Shown piece after piece: positions 1 to 10,371 of a stretch of DNA of 34,342 nucleotides. Position 1 is the first letter of the stretch; each line of letters starts with the position of its first letter. The position numbers and the translations under genes were made by a program. The DNA is from Punctularia strigosozonata HHB-11173 SS5 (Eukaryota; Basidiomycota; Agaricomycetes; Corticiales; Punctulariaceae), in NCBI RefSeq assembly GCF_000264995.1, contig NW_006767449.1, positions 332,734 through 367,075 of the forward strand, written 5' to 3'. Under the pieces are notes generated by a model. That model searched no databases, was not told the DNA's origin, and saw only the letters and a list, made by a program, of their open reading frames with translations.

Positions 1-618
1 TCTACTGTCCCCCCCCCCCCCCCCCTCCCATGTTCAACACGTAATATGCACGATCACGCGATAATCACATCGCCCTTCCATTTCTCGTCGAGTGTTATGA
101 TCGTCCTTCCCTCCTTCTTTTCCGACCTTTTGTGTCTGCGTTCCTGAGTGGGCGGCGCGTTCAGCCTATAGCCTTTTGACCTTGTCCGACCCTGCGCGTC
201 CCGCCATCGCGACCCGGCATCACGTTCGTCCGCCTCGTGTCCGCGCCGAGCATACCCCGTCTCACTCGCGCGTGTCGGCGCTTCACATCTTACGCCTTTG
301 CGGTGCTGCATGACCTCTTTCTCCTGACTTCTTTCTCTCGTGCACGCCAACGTTAGCGTTTCGATGGAGCGACCAAGTCGATTCATGCATCGCAACTTCC
401 GCGGACCTATACCGCCCCCTTCTTCCCCTCGTATACGTTACCCATTCAGATTCAAAACTTGCGCCGTTCCATCGTGACCATCATGACCTCGTCCTGACCA
501 TCGCCCGTGTCCCAGCCTGCTACCTTCGCGCTCGTACGCCTCCACCATCCACCTCCCGCCGCACATCCCTCGGCTCGGCGCCACGCCCACCTCCCAAGGC
601 GACATCCGCGCAAGCACG
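1..618. other. Upstream region of the SulP transporter gene
   Basis: No supported gene. The stretch opens with a C homopolymer (about positions 10-25) and becomes pyrimidine-rich toward 619, as expected of a fungal promoter and 5' leader. A four-codon upstream ORF (ATG at 483, TGA at 495-497) lies 121 nt before the chosen start codon. Open frames here on both strands are composition artefacts without recognisable domains. Confidence 0.5.
483..497 (+). promoter_or_regulatory. Four-codon upstream ORF in the SulP gene leader
   Basis: ATG-ACC-TCG-TCC-TGA lies in the probable leader, 121 nt before the main ATG. The context (accatcATG) is good for initiation. If the transcript starts upstream of it, it could lower translation of the transporter. 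Transcript start is unknown. Confidence 0.25.
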
Positions 619-3600
619 ATGCAGCTCTCCGCGCTCCCCCTCCCCTCCTCCTACTCGCCCTCTCTCTCGCCCTTCAAGCACACGACCGCCCACGGCTCTC
701 CGTCCATCCTCAAGCAGCCCGGGAGCGCCGTCTCCACACCCGCCCCGATCCCGGAAAACAGCCCTCCGCCCGCTCCTCTCCCCACCGCGGTCCCCGCCCC
801 CGCGCCTCCCCGCGTCGAACACCAGCACTCCTTCGTCTTCCCCACGCCCGCCTCCCAGCCGTCCTCCAGCGCCGCCTCTCTCGCGCTCTCCGCGTCCTCC
901 TCCTCCGACGAAGACACCCTAACCACCGCCACCTCCGACCCCCTCGCCGACTCGACCTCGACCCTCCCCTCCACCCACGCCCCCTCCTCCCGCCGCCGCG
1001 CCCGGACCAGACCCTCCGGCCTCTCCCTCCTCATGGCGCAGCACCCCCCGACCGCGCCCTCCTCGCCCTCGCCGGTCGACTCCCCGCGCTCGTACGACCC
1101 CACGCCCACCGCCGAGCACCCCCGCCGCGCCTTCCCGGATCTCGCGGAGGACGAAGGCGGGTCGGGCGAGCCGACGCCGCGCCCGGTGCGCCCGCGCGAT
1201 CTGCCGCCGGAGGACGCGAACGGCGAGGGCGAGACGGCCCCGCTGCTGCGCGTGAACGAGTACCCGGGTCTGCCGTCGTACAACGCCCTCTCGAACGGGC
1301 ACGCGTCCTCGTCCTCGTCCTCGTCGTCCTCGTCGTCCTCGTCCGCGAGCAAAAAACCGCTCGGCCCCGCGCTCAAAACGCTGCTCTCTCGCGCCGTCTC
1401 GAAGGAGAACGTGGCCGCGGCCGCGCGCGCGCTCCCGGCCGTGGTCCTCGGCACGCTCCTCAACGTCCTCGACGGCGTCTCGTACGGGATGATCATCTTC
1501 CCCGCCTCGGGCGTCTTCGCGTCCCACGCGCTCGGCGGCGCCGGCGTCTCCATGTTCTTCGTCTCCGCCCTCGCCGCCCAGCTCGTCTACTCCGCCGGCG
1601 GGAGCGGGTTCAGGGGCGCGAACGGGAGCATGATGATCGAGGTCGTCCCGTTCTTTCACGTGCTCGCGGGCAGGATCGAGCGCGAGGTGGGCGCGGCCGG
1701 CGGAGGGGCGAGGGAGGTCGTGGCGACGACGTTGGTGGCGTACGCGCTGTCGAGCGCGATGACGGGCGTGGCGTTTTTTGCGCTCGGCGCGATGAGGATG
1801 GGCACGCTTATCGGCTTCTTTCCGAGGCACATCCTCGTCGGATGCATCGGCGGCGTGGGCGTGTTCCTCATCATCACCGGGTGCGCTCTCTCTCTCTCTC
1901 TCACTCGCTTTGGTCGCCCGTTGTGGGACGCTGATTTCTGATTTTTTTTCCCCCTCTCGTACGCAGGCTGACGGTCAGCACGCGCATGGCGGACGATGAT
2001 TTCGCGCTCGACTGGGCGACGTTCGAGGCCCTCTGCCTGAACGCGCACAACCTCCTGCTGTGGGTCCCCGCGTTCGCGCTCGCCGCCGTACTCAGGGCGA
2101 TCACCCACCGGTGGCACCACCAGCTCGTATTCCCGCTCTGTACGTCTTTCCCCCTTTCACCGATTTGCCCCCCCTCCTTCGCCTCTCTGGTGGAATGCTC
2201 ATGAACCAAAATTAAATAAAAAATAAAAAATCGTACTGCGGGGGGAAAAAAAAACAGATTTCATCGTGATTCCGCTGGTGTTCTACTTTGTCGTCCTCGT
2301 CGCCGGGCTCGATCTCGACCACCTCCGGCGAGCCGGCTGGATATTCGAGAAGGGTCCGTCGGGCGAAAAGTGGTACCGGTTCTACACGCTCTACGGTGGG
2401 TTTTATTCATTCGTCAAATTTCGTCGTCTATCCTCGCTTCGGTCCGGAATGTTGACCGTGGAGGGGGCGGGGGCCTGCAGACTGGAACGCGACGCGGTGG
2501 GGCCCGTTGTGGTCCACCCTGCCCACGCAATTCGCATTGTGAGTGTGCGCTCCGTATGCGCCCCGTGACGACGGCCGAGTGTTGATGCAATCGAGCGCGG
2601 TAGATTGTTCTTCAATATATTGCATCCGCCGTTGAACGTGCCGGCTTTGGGTACGTGTCCCGCTTTGCGGGTGAAGTCGACGTGCTGAGGGCGGTCATAG
2701 CCGTGTCGCTCAACGAGGATGTGGATACGAACAAGGAGCTCGTTGCGCACGGGTACTCGAACGTGCTCGCCGGGCTGTTGGGAACTGTGTGCGTGGTCAC
2801 ACACACACTCTCTTTGCTTTCGCGCGTGCGTGCTGATCTCCTCGCATAGCCCTAATTACCTCGTCTATGTCAACACCTTGCTGTACGTCCTTTTAGTGCG
2901 CCTCAGAGAATTGGACCTGACGATGCTCGATGCAGATTCTATCGCGTGGGCGGCGACACGCGTATATCCGGGTTCCTCCTCGCACTCGCGACCGCGATAC
3001 TGCTCGTGATCGGTACCGGCCCCATCGCGTACTTGCGTAGGTTCTCTCCGTCCGCTGAACGTACGCGCGCGACTGATGTTTTAACCCTCACATAGCGGTC
3101 ATGGTCGTCGGCGCTCTCATCTTCGTCCTCGGCATCGACCTTGTCAAAGAAGCGCTCTGGGACACACGGCATCGCGTCAGCAGGTACGGTATTCTCTGCT
3201 CGCGGTCCCGCCGTACGTTGAACGTCGTTCAGGATGGAGTACATCACCATCGCGAGCATCATGGTCGCGATGACCGTCTGGGACTTCGTCATCGGCGTCT
3301 TCTTCGGCATCGTCGTCTCCTGTTTTTTCTTCGTCGTGCAAAACTCGCAGAGGCGCAGCATACGCGCGCTCTACACCGGCGAGACGGTGATGTCGACCGT
3401 ACGTAGGCCGAGCAGCCACCGGGAGTACATCCGAGAGGTGTCGAAGCAGACGACGATCATGCAACTGCAAGGTTCGTCTCCCCCTCCCCACCCTCCTTCG
3501 TTCCGCATACGCGCGTAAAAGTCGGAGCTGAACCCGCTGTTATTGATCCCAGGTTTCCTGTTCTTCGGCACGATCACTCACGTCGAGGAGACGATCCGCG

Positions 3601-4751
3601 CGCTCGTGGACGGCCCGGCGTGGCAGCGCGCGCCGGTGCGCTTCCTCGTCGTCGACTTTTCGCTCGTCGCGGGCGTCGACATGTCCGCCGCGGAGGCGTT
3701 CGTGCGCGTGCATCGGGTCCTGCGCGCGAAGGCCGTCAGCCTGTGCCTGTGCGGAATCCCCCGCGGCGCGGTCGAGACGTCGCTCGCGAGCGTGGGTCTG
3801 TTCGAGGCGGAGGGCGTGCGGCTGTTCGGGAACGTGAACGACGCGCTGGAGTGTGAGTAGTGAATCACCGCCCGTATCGTCTGCGAGGGTCTGTGCCGGC
3901 TCACGAAGATCGTTTTAGGGACCGAAAACGCGTACTTGAGGACGTGGTTTGTGTCGCACAAGGTTGAGACACCGGCCATCGGTGAGGGACAGATGAGGTT
4001 TCCCTTCCGTGACGACTCTGATCGCGCCGTACAGTTCTACCAGGACGACAAGACACCGACGACGTTCTTCAAGGTTCGCTGTCCGCCACCCCCCGCCGGA
4101 GTCATATCCGCGATGCCGGCTGGCGGACCATCGCGCAAGGTTAGATTGTCACCACGGACCACGTCGCATCTACAACCTCTCACCTCTCTGTGCCAGATTA
4201 TACGATCGACCGTCCCGTCGACCAGGACATAGACGCCAATGTGCCAGAGCCGCTCTCGACGCTCGAGAAGGCCTTCGCCGCGCACGGGCCGCTCGACCGC
4301 GCGCTGTTTGCGCCGCTCGCGGCGTACCTCGAGCGGCTCGCGTTGCCCGAGGGCGAGGTGCTCTTTCGGCAGGGCGATCCCTCTGACGCGCTGTACCTCG
4401 TCCAGGAGGGCGTGCTGCGCGCGAGCTACCGGTTCGCGGGGCACGCGCCGCCGGTGGAGGAGAGCATGGTGCCGGGGACGCTCGCGGGTGAGCTGAGCGC
4501 GCTCAGCGGCGAGCCGCGCAACGCGACCGTGGTGGTGGAGCGCGCGGCGGTGGTGTGGAGGTTGAGCACGGAGAGGTTGGCGACGCTGCTTGAGGAGAGG
4601 CCGGAGCTCGGACGGGCGTTTATGAGGCTCGTGCTCAAGAGTGAGTCGACATTGTCTTCCATAACGTCGTGTAAGGTGACTAACAGAACCGTCGGCAGCT
4701 GCCAAAATCGATTATGACATATTATTGGCGGCGCTCGCAGCGCGGCAATGA
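619..4751 (+). CDS. SulP-family transporter with STAS and cyclic-nucleotide-binding domains (Vsb1-like)
   Basis: Predicted 1063-aa polytopic membrane protein of the SLC26/SulP superfamily, like yeast YGR125W/Vsb1 (1036 aa), which is needed for vacuolar storage of basic amino acids; the substrate here is inferred. Exons: 619-1880, 1967-2139, 2258-2395, 2481-2538, 2604-2650, 2701-2788, 2850-2882, 2936-3036, 3096-3183, 3233-3471, 3553-3852, 3919-3981, 4035-4139, 4197-4640, 4699-4751. All introns are GT-AG and the sum is divisible by three. Residues 1-270 are a Ser/Pro-rich tail with a poly-Ser run. Membrane helices start near residue 271 (ALPAVVLGTLLNVLDGVSYG) and run to about 720. A STAS domain covers about 743-845 (VDFSLVAGVDMSAAEAF). 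A cNMP-like beta-roll covers about 900-1040 (GEVLFRQGDPSDALYLVQEG). Start is the first ATG of the open frame. The C-terminus (DYDILLAALAARQ) comes from the short last exon. Confidence 0.9.
1303..1350 (+). repeat. TCG/TCC microsatellite encoding a poly-serine run
   Basis: A run of alternating TCG and TCC serine codons encodes about 15 consecutive serines in the N-terminal tail of the SulP transporter, just before the first membrane helix. Mixed codons make it an imperfect microsatellite, likely length-variable between strains. Confidence 0.7.
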
Positions 4752-5352
4752 TGGCGCCGCCAACGACCGGAACGCATGCGGGATGTATACATCTATAGAT
4801 GCGAAGTGTACTCACGCGATCATATATAGACGAAACGACTGTAATTGAGCGGACGGTTGGTATGGAGGCCATCATCCGCGCTAGTTCTGATGCTGTCCTT
4901 TTGTGTTTTGAACGTTACCCTGGACATCTCGGCATTTTCAACGGCTAGGCTTGTCCTGAGAGAGCTTTTACGCCTCATGATCAGGAGCCTACGTAAGTCC
5001 TATTGCGCCGACATGCTCGTGCTGTCCTTCCGTGAGTACACCGCCGCGGTGAGTACGCCGCGAATGGCAGAACACTCGAGAGCGGTGCCTTATCGCTCGC
5101 AGTGGGCATGGATATGTAGTCCCTGGGGATTGGAAGAATGGTCGGGCAGGTTACAGCTTGTAAAACGAGCGTTGGGATTGGCCGAGCGCTTCATAAATAT
5201 TTCGAGCTCCGCTCGAACCTCGCAGGAGGCCGAGGACCGCGTCGGTCGCGTGGGGCACTTCTCCCTTCTGCCCCGGCCACACTGGGACTGCTGTGTCCCT
5301 ACGCTCGTCGTCCTTGGGAGGACGTAAGGCGAAACTAAATATCACGGACAAG
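4752..5352. other. Intergenic region between the SulP and ZIP genes
   Basis: About 600 bp with no supported gene; it must hold the terminator of the SulP gene and the promoter of the ZIP gene. A perfect 12-bp palindrome (CATCTATAGATG) lies near 4790. No match to the yeast Zap1 zinc-response consensus (ACCTTNAAGGT) was seen by eye. The open frame at 4845-5327 lacks recognisable features. Confidence 0.5.
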
Positions 5353-7464
5353 ATGACGCCCGCGACCTTGGAATGGTCCGACGGGTCCGATCGGACGGCC
5401 GATTTGCGGAGACGCCTTGGTGCAATGGGGATTATATTCTCCATCTCCCTCTTCGGTACGCGTGTCCTCACTGTGACTATGCTCTCGTTCTCGGGCTTAC
5501 AATTGAACGTGGCGATCAGCCGTGTCCTTCCCGACGCTGTCCAAGAAGGTATCCTTCCTCCGAATACCGAAGGTGGTGTTCTTCATCGGAAAGCACTTCG
5601 GGACCGGCGTCATTCTCTCGACCGCGTTTGTACATATGCTGCAGGACGCGTTCGAGGTGCTCCTTGATCCGGAGACGAAGAAAGTCAGCGACATCGGGGA
5701 TTGGGTTGGGATTATCGTGTGCGCGTTATCCTTCCATATTGACGAACATCGGTGCTTACTCGGATTGGATTAGCCTCGCATCTTTGATATCGATATTCCT
5801 CGTTGAATGTTAGCGCAACGTGTTTCATCTTCATTCATGTGTGCTGATAGTCGTCATCTGCAGACATATCGACATCGTATGTAGACCAAATGAACGCCGA
5901 CGACCCCGATCCCGAGTACGGCCACGACCACCTCGATCATGCGCACGCTCACTCTCGCTCCCACTCTCACTCCCACCCGCATTCGAGAAACCGCTCCAAG
6001 GATGCCGACCGCGTCGACGGCACCGTGCCCTCGGAGCGCGCACCCCTGCTTCCCCTCACGACCCAGTCCTCCCACAACGCGAACACGCTCCCGCAGTACG
6101 ACGGCCGCAGCGCGCGCCGGCAGCTGTCCTACTCGCACTACCACCCCGCAGACTCCGCACCCGCACTCCCACCCGCGGCGCCGGGCCCGGAGCCGTACGC
6201 CTACCACGTCCTGGAGGGGCACCACCGGCACGAGAGCCGCGAAGAGCATGCCTTACATCACGGTCGGATGCCGCGCACGCGCACGCAAAACTCGTCGGTC
6301 GTCACCGCCTACACCGGCCCGGGCGCGTTCACCGTCGACCTCGGAGCCGTCCCCGAAGCCGACGCCCACTCGCATTCGCACGCGCACACGCATGCACGCC
6401 CGTCGCTGGACTCGGCCCTGGCGGGCACGATCAGGACCGCCAAGGGCGCCAAGGACAGGCGACCCGTGAGTTATGGCCCGGAGGAGTTTGGTCAGGGGCA
6501 TATCGTCGGCGTCGGGCATGTGCATCGGCACGGCGAGGGCGTCGGGCACCACGCGCACGGACTGGAGGAGACAGAGGAGGAGGAGGACGAGCAGGATAGG
6601 CCACTGGACGAGCTGGACTGTGACCATGCGAGGGAGCACGAGCACGAACACGAACACGCACACGAAGGCGACGACCACCCGATATCGCCGGCGCAAGCCG
6701 CTGCAATCCGCAAGCGACAGGTCGTCAGCATCTTGGTGAGTCGTCCCATCGTTACGATGTGTTGGTGCAAGGAGGCTCACGAGGGACGCGCATAGGTCTT
6801 GCAATTAGGCATCATGATGCACTCGTCGATCATCGGCGTTACGCTCTCTATCACCTCCGGGCCCGAGTTCGCGTCGCTGCTCATCGCCGTAGCGTTCCAC
6901 CAGCTTTTCGAGGGGCTCTCGCTCGGCATTCGCATCGCTTCCCTGCCATCGCCCGCGCGAGCGTCGTTCGAAAAGGCGGGCCGGGACAGGCTTGGAAGGC
7001 TACTGAAGCCTACGCTGGCTGTCCTTTTCGCTATCACGGTGCCAGTCGGCGTGGGCAGCGGGCTCCTTGCGTTTGGGAGTGGGACCATGGGCTGTACGCA
7101 CCGCTTCTTCCGAACTCGTCCTCCGTTATATTGACATATACTTCTTTTCGCTTCTGGGTGCAGCTGGAATGAGGCTGTGGCAGGGCATCATGTCCGCGGT
7201 TTCGGCGGGTATGCTGATTTACGCTGCGTGCGTGGAGATGCTCGCGGGCGACTTCGTGATGGACCCCCTGCTGTGGAGAAGCGGGCTCGGGCGTCAGGCG
7301 CTCGCGCTCGCGAGCTTGCTCCTTGGTGCAGGGATGATGGCCGTGCTCGGGTGAGTGTCGATTCTCAACTTTGTTCAGGCTTTGCGAATGGCGTGGCTGA
7401 CGAGTTTTCTTGGTTTCGTTTCGTCTCGCTCTTTGATCCTCGGGTTTGGGATGCCAGAATGTGA
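5353..7464 (+). CDS. ZIP-family zinc/iron transporter with long His-rich loop
   Basis: Predicted 566-aa ZIP (SLC39) metal importer related to yeast Zrt1/Zrt2. Exons: 5353-5455, 5520-5718, 5774-5808, 5864-6735, 6796-7093, 7164-7350, 7458-7464. Family hallmarks are the helix GTGVILSTAFVHML, the YISTSYVD segment after helix 3, and the metal-site helices HSSIIGVTLS and HQLFEGLSLG. Helices 3 and 4 are separated by about 280 residues carried on one large exon. This loop is far longer than in yeast Zrt1 (376 aa in all) and has clusters such as HSRSHSHSHPHSRN and HEHEHEHAHEGDDH, expected to bind Zn on the cytosolic side and regulate flux or turnover. The ATG at 5353 is the first in frame. The final seven-nucleotide exon is uncertain: reading through the last donor gives a stop at 7352-7354 instead, differing only in the last residue. 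Confidence 0.88.
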
Positions 7465-8357
7465 GTGAACCAGAGTCTCTGTAGGCGTTGAGGATCGTAG
7501 ACGCTGACGAGGGATCCTGGTTAGATATGACTGAGACTGAAGGTTCATCTATCGACTTTCATGGATCCAGGAACCCGCAGCGCGGCACGACCAGAGTAGT
7601 CAACCATATGGAGCGACGACGATGGACTACAGGAAAAAACGTTATTGTATCATGCTAATCACTAGGTTAATGTAAAAAATACTTGCGTTCGCCGGATAGA
7701 ATCGGACTGGCGATCTGGAGGAAGTTTTCTGAGGAGCTGCAGTCGCGTGCGCCGACTTGCTTCAGAACTTGCGTTTCTCTCTCGCGCATATTGTGTGCGT
7801 CCCGCACCAGGCCCCGGCTGAAACTCCTTTGGGCGATGACCATGAACTCCGGGCGGAGGACTCTGAACGAGTGCGAATAGCGACGCGAAGGGATGAAATA
7901 TTGGTGTCCTCATCCACATTGCCAACACGAGTACATCAGATCCGCCTCGCATTCTAGCCATCTCTTCCTTACGTCATCTCGTGTTTCTACCAGTAATGCC
8001 TCGAAACTAGCAAACGAACTGAAAGAACCTCTCCGTTCGAGGCGCCGTTCGCACTGCTCAGCCTCGGCGCTCGGTCTCAAGACAGTTTCTCACACATTGT
8101 ATACATCCTGGCGTTCCAGCTGCAGCCATTGAATGAACACATTCGCCATTCCCGCTGCTGAGCGCGCACCTCCACTCTCACGATCGATATGTACTCGTTA
8201 TAACCTAGGCCGAGACTCAATCTAAACCACCCCGTTCCCGCCGGACCGAATGCAGTGTCACTTCCGGCGCAGTCTGAGTCAGTACCACCCGCCTAGATAA
8301 CGTGCATCGTCATGATGTTCTCAATCGACATCGATCTCCACGACCACCACCATACCG
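7465..8357. other. Intergenic region before the F-box cluster
   Basis: No supported gene. The right part (from about 7998) is recognisably duplicated upstream of the second F-box gene (from about 9997), so the F-box duplication carried at least 350 bp of promoter with it. The left part is ZIP 3' flank. Confidence 0.5.
8207..8253 (+). promoter_or_regulatory. Conserved promoter block of F-box copy A
   Basis: A stretch of about 45 bp (core CCGCCGGACCGAATGC) is almost identical to 10229-10276, while neighbouring upstream DNA has diverged and gained indels. It lies 105-150 bp before both start codons. Its retention suggests a core promoter element, but recent duplication is the simpler explanation. 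Confidence 0.35.
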
Positions 8358-9551
8358 ATGGACCGTTGTCCCGACGAAGTCCTGCTTGCAATCTTTACCC
8401 TCTCCTGCGCCGATGATGGTACTACCGGTCGCTCTCTCTCGGGCGTCTCTCGCCGCATCCATCGCGTCTCGGCCGCCGTGAAGTACAAGTCCCTCGCCGT
8501 CCATGGTGCTGTGCAGATGAACGCACTCGCCACCCGCCTCGCTCCTCCCGACGACGGAGAGCATAAGCAGAACGTCAAATGTTCCACTACAGCAGTTCCG
8601 AAAGTCGAACATCTTCTCTTGTCGATGAATCCACCTGAAAAGGTGGAGGCGGATGATTCGCCACTGAACGCTGCGGTGACCTCCCAACCCAAGGCCGAGG
8701 ATGACGGTAACCGAGACGAAGAAGGGAAAAGCGAAGCTACGGACTCTAGCGACGAAGATGATACAACAGAGGTCCTTGAGCGCAAGAGGTTGCGGGAAGC
8801 TGCAGACGCCCTTACTCCCCTCCTCGCCCTCGTCGCGCCGACCCTCCGAACTCTGTTTACCGACTTCTGGCCTCATCCAGACGCATCGCTTCCATCTCTG
8901 CCCCGCCTCGGCACCCTTTCGCTCCCGCGCGTTGGGACAGTGCTGCGCCTGCCTTCGCCCCTTCCCTCCCTCACCCGCCTCCACCTAACCGCCTGCTCGC
9001 GGGTCTCTAGCGCGCGACCCCGCAGGAGCTATCAAGAATTCTGGGAAACGCTTGCCGCCTCGCCTATACACGGGACGCTATCCCACCTCCGCATTTCGGG
9101 TGTGCAATTCGGCAATGCTGCCGAGTTCCTCCGTATACTGCTCGACGTACCGGTCGACCCGGAAGGCCCTCGCAAGTTGGTGGACCTCGGCGGTGGGCAC
9201 ATGGTTCGCGTCGCGCCCGTCATGGGCGCGTACGCGCACTTTCCTCCGGGCTCGGATAAGGAGCAACGCGCGATGGAGACGGCTGCGAAGCTGCCGAAGC
9301 TGAAGAATGTGTGGATTGAGGGGCAGCGGTATGTAAACGGGGGAGGGTGCGGCACCAACGGTTTCGCGCACAGCGCGGCCTTCTCCGGACTTTGGGCGGT
9401 TGCACGGGAGGCGCAAAGACGGAATGATGCAGGCAGGCTCGTGATGCTCCCTATCAGGGACGGCAACTACGGGTCGGAGCAGCTTTTGGAAGATTGGCTG
9501 AGCTACGTGGGTGGTGGCTCAGGTCCGTGGACGGAGGGTCCCGACAGTTAA
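8358..9551 (+). CDS. F-box protein, tandem copy A
   Basis: Single-exon 397-aa protein. The first ~45 residues form an F-box-like helix bundle (MDRCPDEVLLAIFTLSCADD, then SLSGVSRRIHRVSAAVKYKS), which in this family docks on Skp1 of SCF ubiquitin ligases. A variable acidic linker follows (about residues 95-135), then weak Leu-rich repeats (LRTLFTDFW, LPSLPRLGTLSLP, LSHLRISGVQF) and a conserved tail (LRD-type motif PIRDGNYGSEQ, then EDWLSYVGGGSGPW). The target protein is unknown. It belongs to a family expanded in polypore-type fungi (recollection) and has two intact and two broken relatives within 6 kb. The start matches the homologous ATG in all copies. Confidence 0.8.
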   Translation: MDRCPDEVLLAIFTLSCADDGTTGRSLSGVSRRIHRVSAAVKYKSLAVHGAVQMNALATRLAPPDDGEHKQNVKCSTTAVPKVEHLLLSMNPPEKVEADDSPLNAAVTSQPKAEDDGNRDEEGKSEATDSSDEDDTTEVLERKRLREAADALTPLLALVAPTLRTLFTDFWPHPDASLPSLPRLGTLSLPRVGTVLRLPSPLPSLTRLHLTACSRVSSARPRRSYQEFWETLAASPIHGTLSHLRISGVQFGNAAEFLRILLDVPVDPEGPRKLVDLGGGHMVRVAPVMGAYAHFPPGSDKEQRAMETAAKLPKLKNVWIEGQRYVNGGGCGTNGFAHSAAFSGLWAVAREAQRRNDAGRLVMLPIRDGNYGSEQLLEDWLSYVGGGSGPWTEGPDS

Positions 9552-9616
9552 ACCGTAAACATCGCAAAATCCTACAGTCAACGCACCGGAAATGTGATGA
9601 CTTAGATCTCTCAGAT

Positions 9617-9666
9617 GTGAGTGTTCTCCAGATGGATCTTTGGGTCATAATCTAACCTGGATCCAG
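9617..9666 (+). other. Putative 3'-UTR intron of F-box copy A
   Basis: GTGAGT donor, CTAAC branch site and CAG acceptor define a 50-nt intron that starts 65 nt after the stop codon. The equivalent positions in copy B (11609-11661) keep donor, branch site and acceptor even though the sequence between has diverged, which supports real splicing. Confidence 0.5.
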
Positions 9667-10371
9667 ACTGTCGGCATTGTCTATGAAACGCGCGAACTAC
9701 AGGGTGGTGCGGCTGGAGAAGGATTGCTGGGCTGCGCTGGAGGAAGTGAACGGAAATGCTGGGATTTTTACTGTGTATTTCCACTGACTCATCGAATGAG
9801 CACGAATGGCGACGAAGGGGCAGAATAGCGATAAGTATGTCCGCATCCACGTCGTCAACGTTCACAATTGCAACGACTTCAAATCGGTATCCGCCTGTGG
9901 ATTCGCAGCACAGCCATGACTTGGACTTCTTTCATGAGCATACGTCGTCTCGTGTCTTCGCCGTTTCCACCCGGAACTTGATGTGCGTTGCTTCATGCCT
10001 CGAAACTGGCGCGCGAACTGAAAGAACTTTGTGCATTCACAGCGATGTCCCCACTGCTCAGCGCTCAGCCTCGGTGCACGGTGTCAAGGCACTCGCTCCC
10101 ATACGTATATACATTCTGGTGTTCCAGCCGCTACCTCTGGTTCGCATTGAAGGCTTCAAGGAACAAATTCGTCATTCCCGCTACTGAGCGCGCACCTCCG
10201 CTCTCACGATCAATACGCTCGTAAAACGTAGGCCGAGACCCAATCTAAACCACCCCGTACCCGCCGGACCGAATGCCGTTGTCAATTCGTGCGCAGTACC
10301 ACCCGCGTACATAACGTGCCTCACCATGATGTTTTCAATCATCATCTATGCCCACGACCACCACCATACTG
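9667..10371. other. Spacer between F-box copies A and B
   Basis: Contains the 3' flank of copy A (to about 9780) and the promoter of copy B, homologous to the promoter of copy A from about 9997. Open frames here, including 9756-10187, are not conserved between the two units and are not supported as genes. Confidence 0.5.
10229..10276 (+). promoter_or_regulatory. Conserved promoter block of F-box copy B
   Basis: Counterpart of 8207-8253, with two or three differences. It shares the CCGCCGGACCGAATGC core about 100 bp before the start codon. Confidence 0.35.

Noticed and set aside
507-1934. Long plus-strand frame rich in Arg/Pro/His and large minus-strand frames (651-1553, 919-1830) over the SulP first exon
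   Set aside because: Composition shadows of a GC-rich exon; the true frame (from 619) carries transmembrane helices and joins later exons.
2266-2568. Separate small membrane protein
   Set aside because: It is exon 3 of the SulP transporter read through its donor into the intron.
4074-4102. Apparent frame break in the SulP gene
   Set aside because: Resolved by an ordinary 53-nt intron at 3982-4034, which puts the following exon in the frame ending GWRTIAQ and joining DYTIDRP.
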